Translations under genes and position numbers: made by a program
Assembly (NCBI GenBank): GCA_016748015.1
Contig: JAAOMT010000678.1
Location: forward strand, 662,389 to 726,388
Length of the DNA stretch: 64,000 nt
Origin: Geosiphon pyriformis
Lineage: Eukaryota > Glomeromycota > Glomeromycetes > Archaeosporales > Geosiphonaceae
Reading direction: 5' to 3'
The notes under the pieces: generated by a model
What the model was told of the DNA's origin: nothing
The model's database searches: none
The model's input: only the letters and a program-made list of their open reading frames with translations
Shown: piece after piece, positions 49,971 to 61,365 of the stretch
Numbering within the stretch: position 1 is the first letter of the stretch
Layout of the letters: the number at the start of each line of letters is the position of its first letter

Positions 49971-51405
49971 ATGTCAACCATTTTTATTGGAATGTTAAAA
50001 ATATCAAATTTAGGGTTTCCTTTTGCTTGGCTAGTTTTACTTTTTTCCTCGTTAGTTTTGACCTCATGGCTTCTTGACGTGGATGAATATGAAACAAGTC
50101 GTTCATTAAAAAATTTTGATATTCTTCATTTAAAAGAGGCTAGTTCAAAAAACCAAACTCAGATTTTCACAAAAAGAACAAATTATTTCCCGAGTAATGA
50201 ATTGAAGTTTAGTGCCCCTTTGTTTTTTAAAAAAAAGACATTGATTAGTTCAAAAAATGAAAATAAAGGAGGTGAAAAATTCTTAATTACCGATCAAAAT
50301 GATCCTGTATTAAAGGCCCTTTCAAATGCAGCAAGATTAGCTAAATTGGCATATTGCTTAAATGAAGATGAAGATGAAGTGGCACCTGGAATTCTCGGTA
50401 TCTTTTTCAAATAATTTTTGGATCCATGTATTTTACACTATTAATTTTTTATTGCCTCGATGAAATCTTGTTTCCATTTAGTTAAAGTAGAGAAAAACCT
50501 TTATGAAGGAAAAAGTGAACTCAATGTTTATTTCCTTGGTAAATGTATAAAAATTTTCTTGCGACCCGAAAATTCTTTATACCTAATTTAGATTTCCTAA
50601 CATTCATTAGGAATCGATCACAGCCATGAAGGTTGGTTATCAAAAAAGTTTGAGCTTGTGAGGCATCCAATCTTTCACACTGCGATGATTGATAAAATCT
50701 TTCTAAGCTCGTTTAATTTGGCTAGTGAGAAAATTGTAAAAAAAATAGAAGATGCATGGAACAATAATAGCCTTTATAGAATTAATTTGATCGGTCACAG
50801 TGTTGGTGGGGGTGGGTCTTTGAACTTATTTGCTCGTCTTGATGTTTTAATAATAACAGATTGAAATTACCACAGCTGAAAATGTCTCATTAAAATTTTC
50901 AGTTTATGCGGTGCTCACAGCGATTACCTGGGCTTTGAAAAAAACTGAAATGGGTATCAATGTCTTTACTTTTGGACAACCAAGAATTGGGGATTTTACT
51001 TTTGCTCAAATTATAAATCAGCAGTTGATGCAAAATACACGAATTTTTCGCGTTACTCATACCAACGATTATGTGCCACGTTTACCATTAAACAAGAAAA
51101 ATGACATGTTTCATCATGCTTTGGAAATTTGGATCTCGTCTGATTGTGATTGTGATGGAAAAGAAATGGTATACAGGTGTTATGGCCCTACAGAACTATT
51201 CCCGATGGGCTTGGGTTTAGAGAGTCAGGCAAGTAATATTTTAATCAGATTGAAAAATAAAATTTTGCTTTTAACTCTAATTTTTTTATGCCTACAAATA
51301 TCCTTTTAGAACTGTAATAATCAATACTCACCAGAGAATTTAGGTACAACCTCACACTTTGGCCCTTATTTTGGATATACAATGAGACCTAAATGCAAGC
51401 TGTAA
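49971..51405 (+). CDS. Class 3 lipase with a GC-AG intron and an extra intron
   Basis: Five exons: 49971-50397, 50482-50538, 50611-50811, 50903-51228, 51310-51405, giving 368 aa. The hydrophobic anchor is at residues about 16-35 (AWLVLLFSSLVLTSWLL). The stalk leads to LAKLAYCLNEDEDEVAPG. The usual second exon is split by an additional phase-1 intron (50539-50610) right after VYFLG. Skipping it would put a stop in the frame. The elbow is GHSVGG with Ser (AGT), the Asp block is HTNDYVPRLP and the His block is SHFGPYFGYTM with a late Cys, so the triad is complete. The last intron starts with GC (AG/GCAAGT at 51229) rather than GT. It is the only non-GT donor I found in this family. Using the GT 4 bases further on would end the protein after two residues and lose the His. 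If the intron were retained, a 29-residue hydrophobic tail lacking the His would replace the end. Confidence 0.9.
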
Positions 51406-52444
51406 ATAAACTAATATTTAAACTTGCTCAAAAATGTTCTAGTATTTTAAGGGTTTACTTTGTCAAAAAAATTTCTTACAAATAGAAATTCATTATCCTA
51501 AAAAATTCGGTTCAATATTATAGACATTTTTCCTTACAAAAAACCCTTATGCCCTTTGTGGTGAACAAAATTTTTTCTGATAAAAAATATTCAAAGTTGC
51601 CAACGTGGGAGTATCAGTTGAATAAAATATTAAACTAAAAAAATCTTTTGTCTTAGTTAGAAGCCTGAAATTAAGAAGAAAAGTAAAATACACAAGTTAC
51701 AGTATGATATATTCTGACTCTATTATTTTAAGGGTTGAGATTTCTTACCTTCTTTCCAGATTATTCTAAACATTTCAAAACCATGTTCATTTTAAATTCT
51801 AGTTCAAATTTTCAAAATCTCTCGTTTGGTTATTTCGAAAATTCTATTTTGTTTATCGTATCATTTAATTCCTAAAAGATTTAAATTGAAACACATAAGA
51901 ATTAATTAAAAATCTTGTCTCAATTTTTTGTCTTCTTTCCATTCTTTAAATTTTTAATGAATCAACGAAAAAACAGATAAAATTTTTTCCGACAAACTTG
52001 CGACTACCCGAATAACGTTACTCTTCAGCTAGACAGTATTTAATTCTGAGAGATTTATTTATATCAAAAATACTGATTAATTTTTACAAAACTGCTTGAT
52101 AAAACATTAAAATATGAAATTAAGAACATATAAAATTCTAATACTGTGCGTTCCCTAATATTTTAATTATTTTGAATTGAAATTTTTACAAGTTATTTAT
52201 TAATGGCTTATACAAAGTGATTACGTATTTCTCCAGGAGAAATTATTTCTAAATTAAAGAAATTATAATGAATTTTTGGTAATTTTAAGAAATATTTTTG
52301 ATAATTTTATTATTTTTTTACTTATTTTCGGCAGATTTTATGATTCTTTATAGTTTTTTCTATATCTCTTTGTAAATTGTATAATAATAATAATAATAAT
52401 AAATGTATGCTGAGTCAAGAAGCTAGTTATAAAAAAAAAAGATT
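51406..52444. other. Intergenic region
   Basis: AT-rich DNA between the lipase and the mariner element. An (ATA)n stretch lies at about 52380-52400. No gene seen. Confidence 0.5.
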
Positions 52445-52560
52445 TACAGTCCTCCCGAAAAGTAATGGCGGGGTATTTTTTTTATACATATTAATTTCTG
52501 TTTAAATTTTAATATTTAATAGATATATAAGTAAAGAATATATATGCAAAAAATTAATAT

Positions 52561-53169
52561 TTAGTATGTCCTCCTTTTACACTAATACAATCTTGAATTC
52601 GATTTTGCATACTAGTAATACAGTTAAGAATGGCCTCATTAGACAGATTATTCCATTCTTCTTCTACTATTGTAATAAAAATCGCTTGAGAGATATTTTT
52701 TTTGTGTGCTATTATTGCTTTGACTTTTTTCTCAACATTTCGTTTAAGAATAGCCCANNNNNNNNNNNNNNNNNNNNNNNNNNNNNNNNNNNNNNNNNNN
52801 NNNNNNNNNNNNNNNNNNNNNNNNNNNNNNNNNNNNNNNNNNNNNNNNNNNNNNNNNNNNNNNNNNNNNNNNTATTTCAATCTCAGGATATGTTTTTGCA
52901 AGTTGTGCCTTGATTTCAATTGCTGTAGTAAAGTGATTTCGATTTACAATTTTTCCAATCTGGCGACGTATTTTTGGTAAAGTTTTTCGTGGACGACCTG
53001 AACGATGAATTGCTCGAATTTGACCATTTTTACGAAGTTGTCCTATATATCGTTCACAAGAGCGAAGAGGAACATTAGTTTTTCGAGATATTTCGGTTGG
53101 ACTTCGATAACCTTGTTGCCAAAATCTCTTAACGACTTCACGATTGAATTTTACAGGATTATATTTCAT
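52561..53169 (-). CDS. Tc1/mariner transposase, interrupted by assembly gap
   Basis: The ATG at 53169 starts MKYNPVKFNREVVKRFWQQ, with the helix-turn-helix GYRSPTEISRKTNVPLRSCE and a basic GRPRK linker followed by a second HTH, the paired-like DNA-binding half of Tc1 transposases. After the gap the C-terminus continues as RNVEKKVKAIIAHKKN, IVEEEWNNLSNEAI and SMQNRIQDCISVKGGHTKY, then stops at 52561. This is the normal end of the family. The DDE/D catalytic core falls in the unknown bases, so activity cannot be judged. The readable halves have no stops or frameshifts. The frame difference between the halves has no meaning because the gap length is arbitrary. With closely matching terminal repeats this could be a young copy. 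Confidence 0.88.
52758..52872. other. Assembly gap (115 unknown bases)
   Basis: A run of N within the transposase. Family length (about 340 residues against about 165 readable here) suggests that more sequence is missing than the 115 N shown. A collapsed repeat is the likely cause. Confidence 0.99.
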
Positions 53170-53350
53170 TACAAGAAATAAAACTCGTTATTGATCAAAA
53201 CAATTTTGTTTTAAAAAATAAAAATAGTAGCATTGAATGTATGCGCGTACAAATTATTACTTAAAATGTCTTAACAATAGCTGATCGGAACCATAATAAG
53301 AATTACGCGCCGCAAGAGTTACCCCGCCATTACTTTTCGGGGGTACTGTA

Positions 53351-56300
53351 TTATATTGTTAATTAATGTAAAATTTTCAAAATTTGAAAACAAACTTATT
53401 TTGTAATTCTTTTAATTAGTTTTAAAATCAAAAATTGATAATAATAAATTATTATTTTTTGATTGAGCTAAATTATTATTGATTTAATTCAATAAATTTT
53501 TTTTTTTGAATTGAATACAATAATTTATATTTTTAATATTACATAATTTACACATATTTTTATATAAAATTTGTAATATTTTTACAAACAAAAAAATATA
53601 ATTCCTATAAAAATATTTATTAACTAGATTTTTATCAAAATAATTTGATTTTCATTTTACTCAAAACATTACTCATATTTCAAAGATACAAAAAAGACTT
53701 TTTTTGATGATGGAAAACAAATAAAAATGATAAATGCCAATCACTATCACCTGACTCTGCTGAATCTTAAATTTATTTTAACTCTGATGTAATCCTTAAA
53801 AAAAAATGTGATCCGTAATTTTATTTGACGATCTTTGGAAAGAGCTATAACATTAGACAAGCACTGTTGTATTGTTTTTGATAACGCTTTGAGCTATATT
53901 AATTGAGGTTAAAGAATGCCAGCTTGAAATAACTCAAAAGGCAGGGGTAGAATTATGAATAGGTATGAAATCAATATATGGCTTTTTTTTAAAAAGTGTT
54001 ATCTTAAGACAAATTTGGATGGTTAAAATTCTGAATGAATATTTAAAGTTTGATTATTTCTATATTCTTTAACTCGGTAAGAGATTGCAAAAAAATTTTT
54101 AGGATTAAAACTCATTTTCCAAAATGTCACCAGACTCAAAAATCTTGGGGATTCCTTGACATCCAAGTTTGGGTGCAATATTGTTGAAATTAGTCATACG
54201 ATAAATTTTCACAAATTTGTTTCCACAAATTTTTGGCAATCTAAACGTATATACCATACGTTCATGATGAATTTATTTACACCAAAATAATGCGGCAAAA
54301 AGAGTATAAACTAAATTTATAGAAAACTTGGATTAAAACACATCATCACCACCTAAACTTAAGTCTTTTCGTTGAAAAGTTACCATTAATGAGCAAAGAT
54401 TTGAGTACAACAGTCATCATTTTGTAATGATTATAAAAAGTAACGTTGACTTTTGCATCTGGAAAAAGTGGGAAAGGTTATGGGAAAATCTTTCAATGTA
54501 TCTCTGTTAGTTCATTTCCTCAAATATAAACGATTAGAATCATTTTATTTTTCTCATTTGAAACAATTTCCACCTTGCTTGTCAAAGATATTGCTCTTAT
54601 TAAAAAACAATAAATTTATTGCAGAATAGTAAAACAAAAGTGTCTTAATTTACCATATACCTTCTCACGTTTAACAAGTTAACCAGTATTTTGGATCGTC
54701 ACCTTGTGGCTAACCCGTTTTACAATACAAAGGCTAAATTAAGTTTATCCGAGGTGAAGCTACCACCGAAATTGGTAAAAAGGTTAAAAAAAAAAACAAT
54801 CAAAAGGTTGATATTTTTTTAAAAATGATACATTTGTTACTTCATGATTATTAAAAAAATTCAAAAACTCAAAGAATGTGACATATTTGTGAAAACTTTG
54901 AAGGGTGAAAAAGAAAGGAAGGCCTCGTTCGGATAATTCGTGATATACTTTGGGTTCAAGGGTCTGTATTACTTCGTCTCAATCACAAACCACTTTTAAT
55001 TTTTTGGGAGTATTTTTGAAATGATTATAAAGACAAAAGTTTTTGCGGAAATTTTTAGATACGTTTGGATCAAAACAGGCAAATTAGAAGGGGTTCAAAA
55101 GTTAAACCAAATTCTCGACAGTTTGGTTAGATCGGAAGATTATCTGTGGGATTAGCAAATTATTTTTGCTTCCCAACACGAAAAAATGTCATATGACTCG
55201 TGATCTCATTTAGAGTAATTGTGGGAAATGTTTGCTATTTCCCCAGTTTAGGAAATCTAGTTGAAAGAAAAAATACTGCACGGGTAATTCATCAAAAAAA
55301 AAGGGAAATGATAAGCAATTTAAAATCAAGCGAAAGTAGCATGCTTAGTTACCATTTATTGAGCAATAGATGGTTCTAGAAAAATTTTTCTCGATTTGAA
55401 AATTAGTTTTAATTTTTTAAAATAATAATGATTTACACCATATATATTGATATAAAAATAAAAACATTCGGAATACAGTTGTCTTTGTTTTTAATAGTCT
55501 GAAAATTATGATGAAAGTTTTTAGAGATTTTCAAAAAATAAAATTGTCATAACATTAAATTTTTTTTCAAACTTCTCCATGCCACCTCCAATTTTAAGAT
55601 ATTTTTTCATCATATTCCAAGCTCAAATATTTGCATCGTAAATGTATTGATAACTTCAAAAATATATATTAAATTATTATATAAAGACGGTTCATATAAG
55701 AAGAATTTGATATAATAGGTCATTAAACCATTTTTTATTCACACTGCTTTTCTTGAATTTAGAATAACATTTCATTTTTGTTAACTCACTTATTTTATTA
55801 TAAAAAATAAAATTCTCATGCACAAGAGCTTGAAAATAGTACTATTATTTCATTATTAAGACAATAAAATAAAATAAAATAAACCTTGACCTTGACCTTG
55901 AACTTGACCAAATCTCAAATAACCAAAAAAAATCTTTTTTTCTGTAAAAGTAATTATATCTAATACCCAATATTTAAAAATAAATTAATATTGAAATTGG
56001 ACTTGGACTTGGACTTGTAATTATACATGAAAATAAATTTTTTATAAAAAATAATCAAAATTTAAAATTCTAGCAATTGTTTTAAAATCTTTTTCCAAAA
56101 TATATACTCATAAATCTATTAATCCCCGATACTTTTTCACATAAAAGTATATTGTAACTTATAATTTACTAGAACGAACTCATAAAAGCAATTTAAAATT
56201 GATAAAAACAAAAACTATTTTAGTTAATAAAGAGCAAAAATAAAATCAGTCAGCCCAAGAATCACAAGATTGTTTTTTAAAAAAAAAAACAGCAACAAAA

Positions 56301-56721
56301 TAAAACATCATGTCAATATTTTTATAAGCTTACAAAAAAATAGCTCTCAACACCTTATGTTTCTGTCTTTTACGTACCCGATATGATTGACGACTAAACT
56401 TCAAATGAAAATTTACAACTATTTTGCCGAAAGCGTGTCAACAAATAAAAAAAAATTATAATAAAACGGATTATTTATCAAGTTTTCAAAGTGGAAGATA
56501 TCGTTGAGCGGCCAATCTCGAAAAATGAAAATTTTTTTTTAGCAAATCTTTTTTTAGTTTTAATTAATATTTATTAAATTTCAAGCCTAATGGTATAATC
56601 TACAGATTATATAATATTTAATGATTCTTATACCAAGTAGCTAAATTATATAAAGGGGATTTACATATTAAAAACATTCTATTTACAAATATTGTTAGAT
56701 AATGTCCTATTTTCAATATTA
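53351..56721. other. Intergenic region with dispersed and simple repeats
   Basis: AT-rich DNA without a gene. It contains hexamer-type repeats at 55884-56017 and a stretch at about 55180-55400 that partly resembles 58480-58740. Nothing codes. Confidence 0.5.
55884..56017 (+). repeat. Short CTTGAC-type tandem repeats
   Basis: CCTTGA is repeated about four times at 55884-55909 right after an (AAAAT)n stretch, and TTGGAC about three times at 55997-56017. The two motifs are similar and about 90 bp apart. Confidence 0.8.
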
Positions 56722-58122
56722 TTATATGGGAGCAGGTCCCATTTTATATCCGAAATAAGGGCCATAATGGGCCTCACGTGAAAGAGATTGAACTTGATTG
56801 ATGCATTCCTGAATTTCAATAAAAAATTTAATTCAATTTAATTTAAAATGTTTTTTTTTGGAAATTTAAAAAAATGATTCGATTGAAATATTTACCTGAT
56901 TTTCTAAAATGTCACCAGCGTTAAAGTCTTTTACTATTCCATTACATTCAAAGACACCTGACGACTCGTCACAGTCACAATTTTTTTCATTGATCCAAAT
57001 TTCTAATTCAGGATGTCTCATTTGAGAATCTTTATGAAGTGTTGGTATAACGTCATTCGCGTAAGCGACACGATAAACCTTGAGATATGATTTTTCTGCT
57101 TTATTTATTAAACCGGCTAATACAGTATCACCGAATCTCGGCATTCCAAATGTGTATACGACAAATTGATAAGTTGGGAATTCATGGTGCCAAGTTAATG
57201 CCGCCAAAATCGAATAAACTGAAATTTCAAAAAATATGACAGAAATTTTTAGTTTATTATTAAAGATATAAAAGTTTCTAACTCGTTTATTAGAAAATGA
57301 ATTAAATTGTCTTTCTGTTACATACCACCTCCTGCCCCATGACCCGCAAAATTTATTGTGGGATTCTCAACATTTTGAAAGTGTTTCTTAGCATCTTGTA
57401 TCTTTTCTTTAAGTTGAGAGACAACCAATGAAAATTGATTCCATAAAATTGTATCAACTTTTGCCTCGGGAAAGTTTGGATGTGGATTAAGGTGTATTTC
57501 TCGATTGAACCAACGTTTTTCTGTAAGTGTAGGCCCTCGTATGTAGACCATCATTTCCATCTCATTTCTAGGGCTTTGTACAACTTCTACTTGACCTTTT
57601 AGAAAAAAATTGTTAAAGAAGAGAATGTTTAGTTCACATTATCAAAAAAATTAAAAATTAAAAAAATTTTGAATATAGAAAAAGAGGAATAGGCTTTTAT
57701 CAATTACCATAAACATCTCGAGAGAGTTTTTTTGTTTTTCCTGAATAAGCTAAATTGGCATACAAAGCTGCCCATTGTAGTCTATCCAACAAAAGACTTT
57801 TTGATAAAATAAGTTCAATTTTTTTTCCAGAATGAGGTACACTTATAAAGTCTGGAGGTGTGGCTTCTATCGATTGTTCCTCGAGTAATTCAACATTCTC
57901 TCGCTTAAAAACGAATCCCGACGAAGGATTTTTGATATTTAACCAATTTAAATTTGTCCGTGTTTTTACAATTTCAGGCAAAGTATAAGCAGCTGAAGAT
58001 ATCGATTGTAATATGGAGCTATAAAGTAAAAAGACGATAAAAAGAGTCGTGTGTTTTAAAATGAAACCATGAATTCTTTTATTAAATTTAGCAAAACTCG
58101 GAGATTTTAAAGAGTGAATCAT
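56722..58122 (-). CDS. Divergent class 3 lipase-like protein with Ser-to-Gly nucleophile
   Basis: Four exons on the minus strand: 58122-57708, 57595-57326, 57218-56896, 56808-56722, giving 364 aa. The ATG at 58122 leads to a hydrophobic segment at about 28-48 (KHTTLFIVFLLYSS and following), possibly a cleavable signal because SSAAY follows. Exon 1 ends with YANLAYSGKTKK, so the Tyr-Cys found in all seven other complete genes is Tyr-Ser. Exon 2 has YIRGPTLTEKRWFNRE and ends in GHGAGGG, with Gly (GGG) for the nucleophile. Exon 3 has FGMPRFGD and ANDVIPTLH where the others have DDYVPRLP; Asp is kept. Exon 4 has AHYGPYFGYKMGPAPI, so His is kept but the late Cys is also gone. The N-terminal and C-terminal cysteines that pair in Rhizomucor lipase are therefore both missing, while the inner pair (CDCDES, then ECNG) is kept. 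This is the most divergent paralog and is unlikely to be a normal lipase. Confidence 0.9.
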
Positions 58123-58236
58123 TGTGAAAATTTTCAAAAAATATAAATCAAAGGTTGGTTAGCTAATTTTTAATCAAGGTTCAATAAATTTTTAATCAAA
58201 GTTCGCTGAGTTTAAAGTGAAAGTGTCCTTTAAAGA

Positions 58237-58260
58237 GTCAGTCAGTCAGTCAGTAAGTCA
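58237..58260. repeat. (GTCA)n microsatellite in presumed lipase promoter
   Basis: Four GTCA units, a degenerate GTAA unit and a final GTCA, about 115 bp upstream of the start codon at 58122. Confidence 0.85.
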
Positions 58261-60474
58261 GAAAGATTTGATGTAATATATAGTTTTCGGTAGGAATGAA
58301 CTTTTATTAGTTCGTGATCTAAAGGGTGCATCTTTTATACTAATTTTCAAAAGTTTATCAACGCCACCTCAGTTGAAGATCTTTTTTGAGGAAGAAAAGA
58401 TAATCTCAACGATTGCAAAATTATTTAGGTATTCATTTTAGGAAATTAACAAGACAAATATTCAAGATCGATCTAATTTCCCCACAGTTAGGCATTTTGT
58501 AAATGAAACAAAGGGATCGATGAACTGAATACTTTTTAAGGCTCGTGAGATCATTTGGGAAGTGTGGGAAATCAAAGACCCTAATACCTCATTGTGTGTA
58601 AGCATTAATATTCGACGGAAAATTAGAAATGTGCATATGATGCTTGTTGAGCGGAAGTTCTAAAAAATATTACAATTTAAAGTTTGGGGGGAGGGGGGGT
58701 GGAGCGAGGTAAATCTTTCTAAAAAATGGAAGAAATATACGATTAATTCGGCAATAAATTTGGTAAAAATTTGTGAGAATACAAAATTTGATCATCGGGT
58801 GTAACTCCGTGATTTTTAATTCCGAAGTTACTGAAATAGGAAATTTTTTTTCCTTTTATATTAAAAAATAGTTCTGTTAACCGTGATTTGTTGCGAAAAT
58901 ATTTTTCCGAATTGATTCTTGCTTCTTTTGGGTAAAAAAAAAAAAAAAAAGAAAAAGAAATTTGTTATGAAATTGTTCACGTTATCAAAATCTTTTACCT
59001 TTTGTAAAATTTTCGAAAGAAAATCACACGTCAGAAACTTTTTCCAAAAAAACAACTAACCAATAATCTACATGGCAAGCCTAATTTCCCAAATTGATAA
59101 TGTTTGTGCTTTAAAGGGTAACCAGTGAAATTTTTTTTTAATGATTTATTTGTTTCTTGCTGACTCTTCCTTATTCTTTTTTTTCCGTATTGTAAAGTCC
59201 CAATATCACTATGTCATATGTTTTTAGCACATGAACATTGTTTTGTTCAGAAATTAGCCTGTCGACTTGAAACTTCGGAGTTTTATACTTAGAAACACCC
59301 AAATTCTATCCACCAAATATTTATCAAAAGATGGTAATAACCACAAAGGGCAAAAAATCTCCAAAAAATTTCAGATCAAAGAATGGGCTTTGTGAGAATC
59401 ATGTCCGCTTTTTGTAAAATTAGGCCACAAATACCCAAACATTATTATGCACAATAATTCATTTCTCCTTTGAAATTCGTGTTCATCAAAAAAATTTCCC
59501 CCAATTTTTGGCAATATGTTATATTTTCTTGGATTTTTTTTTTTTCAAGGATGAAACTTTACGATTTGTTTTTCTAGCAATTGGTGAAAGAAAGAATTCC
59601 TATATTTTTACTTTAAAAAGCTTGTGATCATAACCTAAATAATTAGAATGTGTAATTGAGATTAGAAAAATCACATTTGTAAACTGTTTCTCTTTACTAT
59701 AATTGGGATTTAAATAAATTTAAAAAAGTCTCGATGCTCATTTTAAATTTTCTATTAGGCGCTCGCGCGTCGTTCATGTGTGGGAATTTCATCTAAACTC
59801 TAATTATGTTAGCCGATCTTCAAGTTAGTCATGTAAAATGATCAGGAATCAAAAAAAGGATAAACACTCTAAAAATATTGTTTATATTTTGCTACTACTC
59901 CATTGCGATCTGAAATGTCATATACCGGGAATAGATTTTAATATTCTATTAGATGAAATCTAAAACCTTTCAAATCATACATCATCTGTATAAATTTTAT
60001 TATGTTTTTTTTGTTTTTGTTTTTTTTCCAAAGATCATATTTAATTTTTGATAAAATTTTCCCAAATTGTTTTTTTTTATAATAAATGAGAAAAAAACAA
60101 ATAAGATAACTTGAATCATATACAATATAAAATATTTTATTGGACAGAGAGATCAAAAAAGTGATCGTAACGGAGTATCAATTTATTACGATTTATATTA
60201 TAAATTTATGTTTTATTAAGGTATCACAAAAATATTTTGAGGAAATTTATAGCATGACATGTATTTGACAGATATGAATTTTTTTTTTGATCTGGGAAAA
60301 GCCTGTTCAAAAATTCTCAGCAACCGACTAAATTTTTAACCGGTATTTTTACATGAAAATCAAAAACGGCTCAATACATTTTTTTTTCTCTCAAATAAAC
60401 CAGAGCCATTTCCATAAAAAAAAATTTTTTTTATTTGAAAACATCATTACAATTGACAGTAATAATATTTTGTT

Positions 60475-60508
60475 AATAATAATAATAATAAAAATAATAA
60501 TAATAATA

Positions 60509-60559
<51 letters not shown>

Positions 60560-60563
60560 GTAA
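60475..60563. repeat. (AAT)n microsatellite
   Basis: Almost 90 bp of AAT units with a few interruptions (AAA, AGT). Confidence 0.95.
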
Positions 60564-60740
60564 TTTTTGAAGATAGATTTGAATGCTAAAAAAATTTTAA
60601 AATTGTTTCGACCAGTTTAACCAATGTAGATTTAAACATTGAAATTAGGAACATATAAAAAACTTGAAAGGCAATAAAAACAACAACAATAATTATAATA
60701 ATAAAGGTTGAACTATACTCAATAAAGCATTTTATAAAAT

Positions 60741-60741
60741 A

Positions 60742-60780
<39 letters not shown>
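60741..60780. repeat. (AAT)n microsatellite
   Basis: About 13 perfect AAT units, about 180 bp after the previous AAT tract. Confidence 0.95.
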
Positions 60781-61365
60781 TGTAGTAATGATTTTAAAAA
60801 AGTCTAGATCTGAAAATTTTGTTTCAAAAAATCTACAAGATTATAGACTCAATTTATTTTTCTCAAATTTTGAAAACAGCCAAAAAAAAAAAATTTCTTT
60901 TTTCGATAGTAAATCTGAAGATTCAAAAAAAAAATTTGGAATTTTCCGCATCTTTTGCTTCATTCTTTGATTATTTAAATTTGCTTTTTTTTTAAAAAAA
61001 TAAAATAACAACGAGTGCTCCTCTTTTAATTTAACTTTAATTTAAATTATTATAAAGTGTTGAAAACTTCAAAAACTTTATACACTTGTTTGCTGAAATA
61101 TTTCAAAATCAATTAAAATAAATTATTAAAAAGTCAAAATAATAGTTTCGCATTTGAATCCATCAAAAGTTTCTTTTAAAATTTTTTTTAAAGATCCCTG
61201 CTATATTAAAAAATTATAGGTCAAGACTTCCACTCTTTTTAGGCTTTCTATCTTTTTAATTTGTATTTTTGGCTTTTTATCTCCTTAATTTGTATTCTTT
61301 TCTTAATATATTTGTAAAACTTACAACTATGATATTTTTCAATGGTAAAAATCTAACGCTCAAAA

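Larger units (their letters stand above)
52445..53350 (-). mobile_element. Tc1/mariner element with terminal inverted repeats and TA duplication
   Basis: The left end (52447 on) reads CAGTCCTCCCGAAAAG, then TAATGGCGGGGTA. The right end (up to 53348), read in reverse, is CAGTACCCCCGAAAAG, then TAATGGCGGGGTA. The two differ at only two of the first 29 positions. TA dinucleotides flank both sides (52445-52446 and 53349-53350), the target-site duplication typical of Tc1/mariner. A transposase runs on the minus strand inside. A run of unknown bases (52758-52872) interrupts it, so the true length is not known. From the missing protein I estimate about 500 bp absent. Confidence 0.92.
58123..61365. 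other. Intergenic region between co-directional lipases, with microsatellites
   Basis: It contains a (GTCA)n tract at 58237-58260 upstream of the lipase ending at 56722, and (AAT)n tracts at 60475-60563 and 60741-60780. The poly-Ile frame at 60353-60589 is a product of the repeat. No gene seen. Confidence 0.5.

Noticed and set aside
52554-52980. Several long frames crossing the run of N
   Set aside because: They exist only because unknown bases contain no stops. Only the minus-strand transposase halves have real content.
60353-60589. Small protein with a poly-isoleucine stretch
   Set aside because: It is a translation of the (AAT)n microsatellite.
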